NCBI GenBank assembly: GCA_030044455.1
Contig: JASHVU010000544.1
Location: 1 to 7,499, forward strand
Source: Acidobacteriaceae bacterium
Lineage (GTDB): Bacteria; Acidobacteriota; Terriglobia; Terriglobales; Acidobacteriaceae
Length of the DNA stretch: 7,499 nucleotides
Reading direction: 5' to 3'
The notes under the pieces were generated by a model. It worked only from the letters and a program-made list of their open reading frames with translations. It was not told the origin of the DNA and searched no databases. Position numbers and translations under genes: made by a program. Of this stretch, positions 1 through 5,692 are shown piece by piece; positions within the stretch are counted from its first letter, which is position 1; each line of letters begins with the position of its first letter.

Positions 1-560
1 AACTCGCGCGTTTCGCGATGGTATTTCAACCCGAAGCGATCGACGAGAAGCTGCACCAACATTGTCTTGCGCCGGGCAAAGCCGATGCCCTTCAGTTTCG
101 GCGCATCATCCGGTGCAACCTTGGCTTCTATATCGAAACGGCTCGACTTGACCCATGCCGGCTCGTCGATAATATGATCCTGCTCGACGTTGAATGCCTC
201 GCGGATGATCATCGCAAGATCGATCCCGGTGATGGAGACTCCATCGGCAGTAAACATCAGCCTGAATTGATCTCCGTCCGGCTTGCTGGCCTTGATGGTG
301 GCGACTTCAAACGGAGGCGGCGCTGTTGCTGCTTGCGCGGACGTGGCCTGCGCAGCAGCGGGTGCATGCGGCGCGGCCTGCGATTGGGATAACATCTGTA
401 CCTTGCCCGGAGACGCAGGTGCGGCCGGCGCTGCAGCCTGCGGAGCAGTCTGATTGGAATTCGTTTGCGCGGCAAGTGACGTCGTGGCAATCAAAAGCGC
501 GGCGAGGGCTGAGACGAGTAGCGGTTTCCCGCCCGGTCTGCACAACTCTGTTGCGGCCAT
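1..560 (-). CDS. TIGR03435 family exported protein, 3'-truncated by window edge
   Basis: Reading leftward from the ATG at 560-558 gives 186 complete codons with no stop before the window edge, so the C-terminal part is missing. Residues 11-31 form a hydrophobic stretch ending in LAAQ, which looks like a Sec signal peptide. Residues 32-83 are a low-complexity Ala/Pro/Gln linker. The conserved part starts at FEVATIKASKP (84-94) and continues through DEPAWVKSSRFDIEAK (132-147) to LLVDRFGLKYHRETRE (171-186). The same blocks occur in the two genes upstream, which supports assignment to TIGR03435, a family of unknown function expanded in Acidobacteriota. The start is supported by CGAGG (570-574 on the complement) about nine bases upstream. 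It is the last of three tandem paralogues, 137 bp after the stop of the preceding one. No enzymatic motif is visible and I assign no function beyond an envelope protein. Confidence 0.85.
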   Translation of the reverse strand, partial: MAATELCRPGGKPLLVSALAALLIATTSLAAQTNSNQTAPQAAAPAAPASPGKVQMLSQSQAAPHAPAAAQATSAQAATAPPPFEVATIKASKPDGDQFRLMFTADGVSITGIDLAMIIREAFNVEQDHIIDEPAWVKSSRFDIEAKVAPDDAPKLKGIGFARRKTMLVQLLVDRFGLKYHRETRE

Positions 561-569
561 CAGTGGAAA

Positions 570-573
570 CCTC
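570..573 (-). promoter_or_regulatory. Ribosome binding site of the leftmost TIGR03435 gene
   Basis: The complement reads GAGG nine bases before the ATG at 560. It supports this start for a gene that has no stop inside the window and would otherwise be easy to overlook. Confidence 0.5.
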
Positions 574-595
574 GAGTGGTTAAATGGCAATGTGC

Positions 596-609
596 GGGCC
601 TGGAGGCCC
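596..609. repeat. Small GC stem-loop
   Basis: GGGCC, a 4-base loop TGGA, then GGCCC form a perfect 5-bp stem. It lies in the leader of the leftmost gene, 36 bp ahead of its start. No T-tract follows on either strand, so it is not a canonical intrinsic terminator. Confidence 0.4.
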
Positions 610-629
610 TCAGGACAACCGGGCTACCA

Positions 630-658
630 CCCCAGCGAATAAAGATCATTCGTTGGGG
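630..658. repeat. 11-bp stem-loop between two TIGR03435 genes
   Basis: CCCCAGCGAAT at 630-640 and ATTCGTTGGGG at 648-658 are reverse complements except for one position, which can pair as G-U on one strand. They are separated by a 7-base loop, AAAGATC. The element sits 40 bp past the stop of the middle gene and 70 bp before the start of the leftmost gene. It could act as a terminator, a processing site or an mRNA 3'-end stabiliser. No run of T follows on either strand, so a classic intrinsic terminator is not supported. It may also be one copy of a dispersed intergenic repeat. Confidence 0.6.
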
Positions 659-683
659 ACCTCGGGCAGCCTGGCGCTACTCT

Positions 684-704
684 CTAACCGCTAACTCTTA
701 ATTC
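684..704. repeat. Short 7-base periodic run at a gene end
   Basis: Three successive 7-base units, CTAACCG, CTAACTC and TTAATTC, run across the stop codon of the middle TIGR03435 gene (stop at 700-698 on the complement). The first two differ at two positions and the third is more diverged. The run is short enough to be chance, but its period equals that of the much longer AGCT array at 4805-4943. Confidence 0.3.
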
Positions 705-1966
705 TCCGATGGCTTCTCGACGTGGTCGATCACAATCACGTCGTCGGGCGCTCTGGTGGATTCGAACTTCAGTCCCAGCGTCTCCTGCACCGCTGTGTAG
801 AGGCTCGGCGGCGCATTGGGATCTGTATTCGGAGGCGTGTTCATGGGCACTGTGCCCCGGAACTGCTGGAACTGAGAGTCGTCAGGCGTCCACTTCAACT
901 CGAAGTCGTACTTGTCTTTGAGCCCGGTTTGGTCGACCACCGGCTTATCCATCACGCCTGACTGCATCCATGAAGCGAATTCTGCCATGTCCATGTTGCG
1001 GACAGTGAGGTCGCCGAGGCCGCGGAAGAAGAATCCTTGCTGCCCCGGATCCGTCGCCGTCGTTTTGGTGAGTTTGGGACCGCCGGGAGCGACTTTGATT
1101 GCGTAAACCGCGATCTCGCGGGTCTCATGGTGGAACTTCAACTGGCAGCGATCGGCAAGCAGCTTCTGCACCATGATGCCCATCTGCTTCAGGTTCGGGC
1201 GCCCGGGTGCATCCGGTTTTCCGTCGATATCGTAAAGTTGAGTAGCGAACCAGTCAGGCCCGCCGATGATTTGCTTGGAGTGTAATCCGTAGGCAAACGC
1301 GATCAGGTCGTTCATGTTGGTGTTGATAGTGACGAAGTGCGTCCCGGGAAATCCGAAGCCCTTGCCTTGCCGCGACGGATCGCTGGGCTTGATGGTCGCT
1401 ACTTCCAGGCTTGGATCCGCATCGGCCTTCATGGGCACCACTGGCGGAGGGGGCGCAGGAATGGTCCACTCGGTTTCAGGTGTGGCGCGTGCCAGAGTCA
1501 TGGTCAGTGGGTTTCCACCTTGAGTCCATGTGCCGTCAATCGTCTTGCCATCGCCGCTCAATTTACCTTCATAGGTCCCACCGATCAATTTGAGCGCGAA
1601 CTTTACGTCTGAACCGTCGATGGTGATCGAATCGATCGGCAGCGGCTGGCCGCCCTGGTCGATGCTGTAGAACACGGCCTTGTATGCACCTTTGTCGTCT
1701 TTCGTGACCTTAACCACGCAGCGCAGGTCGCGTCCAGCGTGCAACGTTCCCTGCCAGGTCGCGGTAATGTCTTTCGGATTGAAGGCTGCGCCGGCCGCCG
1801 GTGCAGCCGTTGTTGTCTGGGCGGGCGCAGCCTGGGCGGGCGCAAGTTTAGCCCCCATCAACGCAAAGACCACGGCCAGCAATGCGGCCGACACCAGCAA
1901 GAATCCCAATCTGAGCCAGCGATTGGGGACACGGTCAATTGAACGTGCAATTGCATGAGACTTCAT
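698..1966 (-). CDS. TIGR03435 family exported protein with extra N-terminal beta-rich domain
   Basis: The protein has 422 residues from the ATG at 1966. Residues 19-38 are a hydrophobic signal or anchor segment after a basic N-terminus, followed by an Ala/Pro/Thr linker (41-61). Residues 65-167 look like a separate antiparallel beta domain: it has WQGTLHAG (71-78), IDQGGQPLPIDS (102-113) and YEGKLSGDGKTIDGTWTQGG (132-151). A similar domain is, from memory, found fused to serine hydrolases in Acidobacteriota and Bacteroidota. A Pro-rich hinge (170-178) leads to the TIGR03435 domain, from LEVATIKPS (187-195) through LLADRCQLKFHHETREIAVY (269-288) and VVDQTGLKDKYDFELKWTP (343-361) to the C-terminal VIVIDHVEKPSEN. 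In-frame ATGs at 2032 and 1990 exist, but only the one at 1966 has a good Shine-Dalgarno sequence. The molecular function of the family is unknown. Confidence 0.87.
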   Translation of the reverse strand: MKSHAIARSIDRVPNRWLRLGFLLVSAALLAVVFALMGAKLAPAQAAPAQTTTAAPAAGAAFNPKDITATWQGTLHAGRDLRCVVKVTKDDKGAYKAVFYSIDQGGQPLPIDSITIDGSDVKFALKLIGGTYEGKLSGDGKTIDGTWTQGGNPLTMTLARATPETEWTIPAPPPPVVPMKADADPSLEVATIKPSDPSRQGKGFGFPGTHFVTINTNMNDLIAFAYGLHSKQIIGGPDWFATQLYDIDGKPDAPGRPNLKQMGIMVQKLLADRCQLKFHHETREIAVYAIKVAPGGPKLTKTTATDPGQQGFFFRGLGDLTVRNMDMAEFASWMQSGVMDKPVVDQTGLKDKYDFELKWTPDDSQFQQFRGTVPMNTPPNTDPNAPPSLYTAVQETLGLKFESTRAPDDVIVIDHVEKPSEN

Positions 1967-1975
1967 TACCGGTAA

Positions 1976-1984
1976 TCCTTCTCT
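1976..1984 (-). promoter_or_regulatory. Ribosome binding site that decides the start at 1966
   Basis: The complement reads AGAGAAGGA, nine bases before the ATG at 1966. The two in-frame ATGs further upstream (2032 and 1990) lack a comparable purine-rich site, so the shorter protein beginning MKSHAIARS is preferred. Confidence 0.6.
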
Positions 1985-2131
1985 CGCCATACACGCGCCC
2001 GGCGCCGGCGCAAACCTGATGTGTTGAATCAAATCCAGGGAAGAATTCGCTTCTATGACGGTGTACGCTCCGTTCCATTCGCGCGTTCCATCATTTTTTT
2101 CGAACCTCTACACGGTAACACGCACGGCGAC

Positions 2132-2160
2132 AGACATTTGTCTCAAAGATTCTCGCGAAT
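2132..2160. promoter_or_regulatory. Two adjacent short palindromes in the 282-bp gap, possible operators
   Basis: AGACATTTGTCT at 2132-2143 has 5-bp arms around TT. ATTCTCGCGAAT at 2149-2160 matches its own reverse complement at 10 of 12 positions. Both lie between the stop of one TIGR03435 gene and the start of the next. I looked for a promoter for the middle gene in this gap (1967-2248) and found no convincing -35/-10 pair and no terminator with a T-tract for the gene before it. Short palindromes like these can arise by chance. Confidence 0.25.
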
Positions 2161-2248
2161 TGAGTTTCCGGGCCCATAATTCCTCAACCATCGACGGTTA
2201 CCGAACCCAGGGCTCGTGGTCACTGGCTGCCCTCGGCTTCGTTTTCGG

Positions 2249-3259
2249 TTAGTTCGGTGAGGGTGGCACAACGTGATCGATCACCAGCACCTCCACCGCT
2301 CCCTTATCAGGTTTCAGCTTCAACCCGAGCTGCTGCTTCAGAGCATCCTGAAAAGTGCCACCTGATTCCTCGTTGTTGACTTCGCTCGTGTCTTCAGGGG
2401 TCCATTCCATCCAGAAATCGAAGCCGCCCGTCAGCCCCGTCTCATCGATCACCGGCCGCGGCAGCGTTACCAATCCCGTCTGCATCGGCATCGATCGCGC
2501 TAGCATCGCCAATGTCACATTGCGGCCCCCGAAGCGATGGCTTCCCGGCGCACTCGGAGGCAAATGCGCAATTTCACCGCACGGGATCGGAAGCGCATGG
2601 AGTGCCAGATTACTTTCGCCGCTGTCTTCGGGGAACTGCGTCTTGGCGCAATCGTCGCTCGCCGGATGCGGCACGAGTTGTGGCCCCGGCTTTCCCGGAA
2701 TCGCCTCGACCAGCTCAAACACCGGCGTCTGCCGCGCCTCCCAGTGCACGGCCAAATTAAATCGCTCGGCGAGAAGGCTCTGCATCATCAGCCGCATCTG
2801 GTCTTTGGTCGCTTGTCCGGGCGCGCGCGCCTCGATATCGAACCGGTCATCCTTCACCCACTCCGGCACGTGCAACTTGAGCCCCTCGTAATAGTCGAAA
2901 CGCAGTGCAAGCTCCTGCGTCCCGCTTAGTTTGTACGCAAAGGTGATATAGCGCATGAGCGGCAGATTCTTCGCCGAAAAGAGGCTTCCGGTCGGCGCCA
3001 GTGCGTCATCCTTGCCTATCACCCAAAAAGCATTTCCATTGTCGAGCGAGAAATTGCTATGTGAGGAACCGCCGGAATTGTTTTTGCGGACTGAGGCAAC
3101 TTCGAATTGCAGTTTCCCGCCCGCAGCCTCCTCCCAGCTCACTGGCGGTCTTTGCGGATGCAACAGCTCCGCTACGCCGAACCCCAAAAACCCGGCCAGC
3201 AAAACCAGAAACATAGACATGCGCCACAGGCGTCGCCTCGTCTCCCGCCCCTGAATCAT
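2249..3259 (-). CDS. TIGR03435 family membrane-anchored or exported protein
   Basis: The protein has 336 residues from the ATG at 3259. A basic N-terminus (RETRRRLWR, 5-13) is followed by a hydrophobic segment at 15-30, a signal anchor or uncleaved signal peptide. The family domain starts at LQFEVASVRKNNSGG (50-64) and continues through LHVPEWVKDDRFDIEARAPG (129-148), SLLAERFNLAVHWEARQTPV (161-180), VIDETGLTGGFDFWMEWTPE (270-289) and DALKQQLGLKLKPDKG (305-320) to VLVIDHVVPPSPN. Each block has a counterpart in the middle gene. Two cysteines (204 and 227) lie in an insert absent from that paralogue and could form a disulfide in the periplasm. A longer frame reaches an ATG at 3367, but GGAGGA sits 7 bases before 3259 and the extension would cross the control region. 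It is the first of the three tandem genes and diverges from the efflux operon. Biochemical role unknown. Confidence 0.88.
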   Translation of the reverse strand: MIQGRETRRRLWRMSMFLVLLAGFLGFGVAELLHPQRPPVSWEEAAGGKLQFEVASVRKNNSGGSSHSNFSLDNGNAFWVIGKDDALAPTGSLFSAKNLPLMRYITFAYKLSGTQELALRFDYYEGLKLHVPEWVKDDRFDIEARAPGQATKDQMRLMMQSLLAERFNLAVHWEARQTPVFELVEAIPGKPGPQLVPHPASDDCAKTQFPEDSGESNLALHALPIPCGEIAHLPPSAPGSHRFGGRNVTLAMLARSMPMQTGLVTLPRPVIDETGLTGGFDFWMEWTPEDTSEVNNEESGGTFQDALKQQLGLKLKPDKGAVEVLVIDHVVPPSPN

Positions 3260-3266
3260 CGGCCAA

Positions 3267-3272
3267 TCCTCC
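3267..3272 (-). promoter_or_regulatory. Strong ribosome binding site that decides the start at 3259
   Basis: The complement reads GGAGGA seven bases before the ATG at 3259, the best Shine-Dalgarno match on the minus strand here. It argues against the ATG at 3367, which would add 36 residues with no signal-peptide character. Confidence 0.75.
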
Positions 3273-3291
3273 AAGTGAGCCAGCCTGTTAT

Positions 3292-3303
3292 GTAGAAAAC
3301 TAC
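3292..3303. promoter_or_regulatory. GTAG/CTAC inverted repeat upstream of the TIGR03435 gene
   Basis: GTAG at 3292-3295 and CTAC at 3300-3303 flank AAAA. They lie 33 bp upstream of the start at 3259, within the likely 5' leader or promoter-proximal DNA of that gene. The layout would suit a repressor site. The half-sites are in the opposite order to the TACA-N2-TGTA boxes of BlaI/CopY repressors, so I do not assign it to that family. Confidence 0.3.
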
Positions 3304-3384
3304 GTATTATTCGACTTATCCCTTTAGACACCTGACTCCTACCAATTGTTCCCGGCCCATCGAGCAAGACCCGGAGATCGGCCT

Positions 3385-3406
3385 AAGTGTCCGATATCGA
3401 ACACTT
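3385..3406. promoter_or_regulatory. 22-bp near-perfect palindrome, candidate shared operator
   Basis: AAGTGT (3385-3390) and ACACTT (3401-3406) are exact reverse complements around a self-complementary core CGATATCG (3392-3399). Only the pair 3391/3400 (C and A) breaks the symmetry, so 20 of 22 positions match. Its centre is about 136 bp from the start codon at 3259 and 134 bp from the one at 3530, almost exactly midway between the divergent genes. It ends about 50 bp upstream of the candidate -10 of the efflux operon, a position that suits an activator. A homodimeric regulator is the natural reader, but no regulator gene is in the window and I cannot name the family. Confidence 0.6.
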
Positions 3407-3456
3407 GCGCCGCGGAATCGGTCACTTCGAGGCCGAAACGCGAGATCGTTCGAACC

Positions 3457-3462
3457 TACAAT
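3457..3462 (+). promoter_or_regulatory. Candidate -10 element of the efflux operon
   Basis: TACAAT differs from the sigma-70 consensus at one position. It lies 67 bp before the adaptor start codon, leaving a leader of roughly 60 bases. No good -35 hexamer is found 16-18 bases upstream (the sequence there is around CCGAAACG), which would fit a promoter that needs an activator. GTTCGAAC, a perfect 8-bp palindrome at 3448-3455, lies just upstream and repeats the half-sites of the 22-bp palindrome. I found no convincing sigma-54 -24/-12 element. Confidence 0.35.
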
Positions 3463-3529
3463 CGCCTAATTCATCAACAGTTTGCGGCAAAACCTTCAAT
3501 GGCAACCCAGATGCAGGATAGAGGGCGCA

Positions 3530-4798
3530 ATGGATATCGCCCGCCCAGACATCAAGAAGAAGAAGAACCGCCGGCTGGTTGCCTACGCTGCCGTCGGAGT
3601 CGTCGTCCTCACAGCCCTCACTTTCGTCGTAATGCGCCTTAAGCCGGCTTCGCCTACGGTCGATCGCTCCACCATCTGGACCGACACCGTGAAGCGTGGC
3701 CCGCTTATCCGCCAAGTGCGGTCGTCGACCGGTGTTCTGGCTCCGCGCGAGGACTCCATCGAACTCATCCCCGCGCAGACCGATGCAACAGTGGTACGCA
3801 TCCGCGTGCTGCCCGGCACACAGGTGACGCCCGACACAATCATCATGGACCTTTCCGATCCCACGCTGGAGCAGGAGGTGCTGAACGCGCAACTGGCAGT
3901 GAAGGCGGCGCAGTCAGACTACAAAAGCCTTCAGGCCACGCTCCAAAGCACGTTGATGGACAAGAAGACCGCAGCCGCGCAGGTGAACGCCGATTATACG
4001 CAGGACCAGTTGCAAGCCAAGATCGACAAGGCGCTGTATCAGCTGGGCGTCATCTCCGGCATGGCCTACCAGAAATCGGCGGGCACGGCCGACCAGCTGA
4101 ACACGCAGCATGATCTGAGCCAGCAGCAGCTTGAAGTGAACCAGAAAGCCATTGAGGTGCAGCTTGACTCGCAGAAGACGAAGATTGAACAGGCGCAGGC
4201 ACTGCTCGATCTGTATTTGAAGCAACAGAGAGCGCTTCAAGTGCGGCCGTCGATCGACGGTATTTTGGCGCCGCTGGCCACGCCGGTGCAGGTGGGCCAG
4301 CACGTCCTCACCGGCACTTCGGTTGCCGAAGTCATCCAGCGCGACAAGCTGAAGGCCGCGCTGCAGATTGCCGAAACCCAGGCGCGCGACATTCAGATCG
4401 GCCAACCCGCATCAATCGACACCCACAACGGCGTCATTCCCGGCCACGTTACCAGAATCGATCCCTCGGTAGTGAACGGAACGCGCACCGTTGACGTAGC
4501 TTTGGATGGGCCGCTGCCGCCGGGAGCGGTTCCGCAGTTGAGCGTGGATGGAACCATCGACCTGGAACGTATGAGCGATGTGCTTTATGTAGGCCGCCCG
4601 GCTCTCGGCAATGAAGATTCCACGCTGAGCCTGTTCCGGCTCGACGCCGATGGCAAGGGAGCGACGCGCGTGCCCGTGAAAGTGGGCCGCGCATCGGTTG
4701 AAGACATCCAGGTGCTCGAGGGTCTGAAAGAAGGTGACACCGTTATTCTCTCCGACATGTCGCGCTGGGATGGCGTGGATCACATCAGGTTGGAATAA
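3530..4798 (+). CDS. Efflux transporter periplasmic adaptor (HlyD/MacA-type membrane-fusion protein)
   Basis: This 422-residue protein is the membrane-fusion partner of the ABC exporter encoded downstream. A very basic N-terminus (KKKKNRR, 9-15) precedes one inner-membrane helix (about 16-36), so the bulk lies in the periplasm. Residues 65-108 hold the first barrel and half-lipoyl segment (VVRIRVLPGTQVTPDTIIMDLSD). Residues about 112-236 form a long Gln/Ala/Lys-rich helical hairpin, and the second half-lipoyl motif follows as VRPSIDGILAPLATPVQVGQ (238-257). A beta-barrel (270-345) and a membrane-proximal domain ending GLKEGDTVILSDMSRWDG (398-415) complete the usual order. The ATG at 3530 has GAGGG five bases upstream; an in-frame TTG at 3482 is less likely. 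There is no lipobox cysteine, so it is anchored by the helix. No outer-membrane TolC-like gene is present in the window. Confidence 0.9.
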   Translation: MDIARPDIKKKKNRRLVAYAAVGVVVLTALTFVVMRLKPASPTVDRSTIWTDTVKRGPLIRQVRSSTGVLAPREDSIELIPAQTDATVVRIRVLPGTQVTPDTIIMDLSDPTLEQEVLNAQLAVKAAQSDYKSLQATLQSTLMDKKTAAAQVNADYTQDQLQAKIDKALYQLGVISGMAYQKSAGTADQLNTQHDLSQQQLEVNQKAIEVQLDSQKTKIEQAQALLDLYLKQQRALQVRPSIDGILAPLATPVQVGQHVLTGTSVAEVIQRDKLKAALQIAETQARDIQIGQPASIDTHNGVIPGHVTRIDPSVVNGTRTVDVALDGPLPPGAVPQLSVDGTIDLERMSDVLYVGRPALGNEDSTLSLFRLDADGKGATRVPVKVGRASVEDIQVLEGLKEGDTVILSDMSRWDGVDHIRLE

Positions 4799-4804
4799 AA
4801 ATGC

Positions 4805-4836
4805 AGCTCCCAGCTTCTAGCTACTAGCTTCCAGCT
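4805..4836. repeat. AGCT 7-base array, left arm
   Basis: AGCT occurs at 4805, 4812, 4819, 4826 and 4833, five copies at an exact spacing of 7, with the three bases between them varying (CCC, TCT, ACT, TCC). The arm begins 7 bases past the adaptor stop codon. It can pair with the right arm at 4905-4943 in more than one register. Confidence 0.85.
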
Positions 4837-4904
4837 GGATCCTGCGAAACGCAGATTCAAAATCGCGCGGGGCGCAAAACCAAACGGAAGTTGCGGCACG
4901 AACA
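4837..4904. repeat. Central segment of the AGCT inverted repeat
   Basis: These 68 bases separate the two arms. They contain a perfect 5-bp hairpin, CTGCG-AAA-CGCAG (4842-4854), and a GCGC-GGG-GCGC palindrome (4865-4875). No open frame with a ribosome binding site is seen. The segment would form the apical loop if the arms pair. Confidence 0.5.
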
Positions 4905-4943
4905 AGCTAGGAGCTAGAGGCTGGAAGCTAATAGCTCGCAGCT
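4905..4943. repeat. AGCT 7-base array, right arm
   Basis: AGCT occurs at 4905, 4912, 4926, 4933 and 4940, with GGCT in the expected place at 4919, giving six units at an exact 7-base spacing. The spacers are AGG, AGA, GGA, AAT and CGC. The spacers GGA and AAT complement TCC and, with one mismatch, ACT of the left arm. The arm ends 11 bases before the Shine-Dalgarno sequence of the ATPase gene, so a folded stem would sit close to its translation start. Confidence 0.85.
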
Positions 4944-4954
4944 CACCACGAAAA

Positions 4955-4960
4955 GGGAGG
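4955..4960 (+). promoter_or_regulatory. Ribosome binding site of the ATPase gene
   Basis: GGGAGG lies 6 bases before the ATG at 4967, a near-consensus Shine-Dalgarno placed directly after the AGCT inverted repeat. Confidence 0.75.
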
Positions 4961-4966
4961 AACAGG

Positions 4967-5689
4967 ATGGCAACCGCCAGCACATTGATTGAAATTGAGG
5001 ATTTAACCAAGGTCTTTTACACCGACGAAGTAGAGACGCACGCGCTCTCCGGCATTCACCTCAACATTGATCGCGGCGAGTATGTCGCTATGTCGGGGCC
5101 GTCGGGCTGCGGCAAATCGACGCTGCTCTCCATTTTGGGCCTGCTCGATACGCCCACCGGCGGGCGCTACCTGCTCAACAACAAGCCGGTCGAGAATCTG
5201 AGCTTCAGCGAGCGCTCGCGCATCCGCAACCAGGAGATCGGCTTCATCTTCCAGAGTTTCAATCTCATCGGCGACCTCACGGTTGAAGAGAACGTCGAAT
5301 TGCCGCTCACCTATCGTGCCGGCATGCCTTCAGCCGAGCGCAAGAAGCGCGTGAAAGAAGCACTGGAACGCGTGAACATGGCCCACCGCATGCGCCACTA
5401 TCCGGCCCAGCTCTCCGGCGGTCAGCAGCAACGCGTAGCCGTTGCCCGTGCATTGGCAGGCTCGCCTTCAATCCTGCTGGCCGATGAGCCCACCGGCAAC
5501 CTCGACTCGAAAAACGGCGAGGCGGTGATGCACCTGCTGGCCGATCTGCATCGCGAGGGCTCGACCATCTGCATGGTCACGCACGATCCCCGCTTTGCAC
5601 GCCACGCCGAGCGCGAAGTGCACCTGTTCGACGGAAAAGTAGTCAGCGAGCAGGAGCAGAAAAAGATGGAAGAAGAAGCGGAGGCTTAA
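4967..5689 (+). CDS. ABC transporter ATPase, MacB/LolD type
   Basis: This 240-residue protein is a complete nucleotide-binding subunit that hydrolyses ATP on the cytoplasmic face to power the adjoining permease. The motifs are intact and in order: Walker A GPSGCGKST (44-52), Q-loop glutamine 96 in FIFQSFNLIG, ABC signature LSGGQ (149-153), Walker B ILLADE (169-174), D-loop NLDS (178-181) and switch histidine 206 in MVTHD. The sequence LIGDLTVEENVELPL (100-114) is typical of the MacB/LolD/FtsE group rather than importers. The C-terminus ends in a charged tail (QEQKKMEEEAEA) after the core fold. Length is normal for a stand-alone ATPase; in classical MacB the ATPase is fused to the permease, and here it is separate. 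Its last codons contain the ribosome binding site of the permease gene, which points to coupled translation. The substrate cannot be inferred. Confidence 0.95.
   Translation: MATASTLIEIEDLTKVFYTDEVETHALSGIHLNIDRGEYVAMSGPSGCGKSTLLSILGLLDTPTGGRYLLNNKPVENLSFSERSRIRNQEIGFIFQSFNLIGDLTVEENVELPLTYRAGMPSAERKKRVKEALERVNMAHRMRHYPAQLSGGQQQRVAVARALAGSPSILLADEPTGNLDSKNGEAVMHLLADLHREGSTICMVTHDPRFARHAEREVHLFDGKVVSEQEQKKMEEEAEA
5680..5684 (+). promoter_or_regulatory. Ribosome binding site of the permease, inside the ATPase gene end
   Basis: GGAGG lies 8 bases before the ATG at 5693 and within the last codons of the ATPase gene, whose TAA is at 5687-5689. Only 3 bases separate stop and start, so ribosomes could reinitiate. 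Confidence 0.65.
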
Positions 5690-5692
5690 GCC

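Noticed and set aside
2055..2252. A 65-codon plus-strand frame in the gap between two TIGR03435 genes.
   Set aside because: Only a distant AGGGAAG precedes it (11 bases from the ATG), the protein resembles nothing I know, has no domain pattern, and its end overlaps the end of the opposite-strand gene.
3292..3303. BlaI/CopY-type operator.
   Set aside because: The half-sites occur in the order GTAG then CTAC, opposite to the TACA then TGTA order of those boxes.
3260..3367. N-terminal extension of the TIGR03435 gene to an ATG at 3367.
   Set aside because: The ATG at 3259 has GGAGGA at ideal distance and directly precedes a basic-plus-hydrophobic signal segment; the extension crosses probable regulatory DNA.
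3420..3434. GG-N10-GC spacing that might be a sigma-54 promoter.
   Set aside because: Only the GG and GC dinucleotides fit; the surrounding bases do not match TGGCAC and TTGC, and such spacing is common by chance.
3482..3529. Upstream TTG start for the efflux adaptor.
   Set aside because: TTG is a rare start and the added 16 residues have no feature; the ATG at 3530 has GAGGG and begins a usual basic N-terminus.
4805..4943. CRISPR array as an explanation for the regular repeats.
   Set aside because: The repeat unit is 4 bases with 3-base spacers, far below CRISPR repeat and spacer sizes, and the two arms are inverted.
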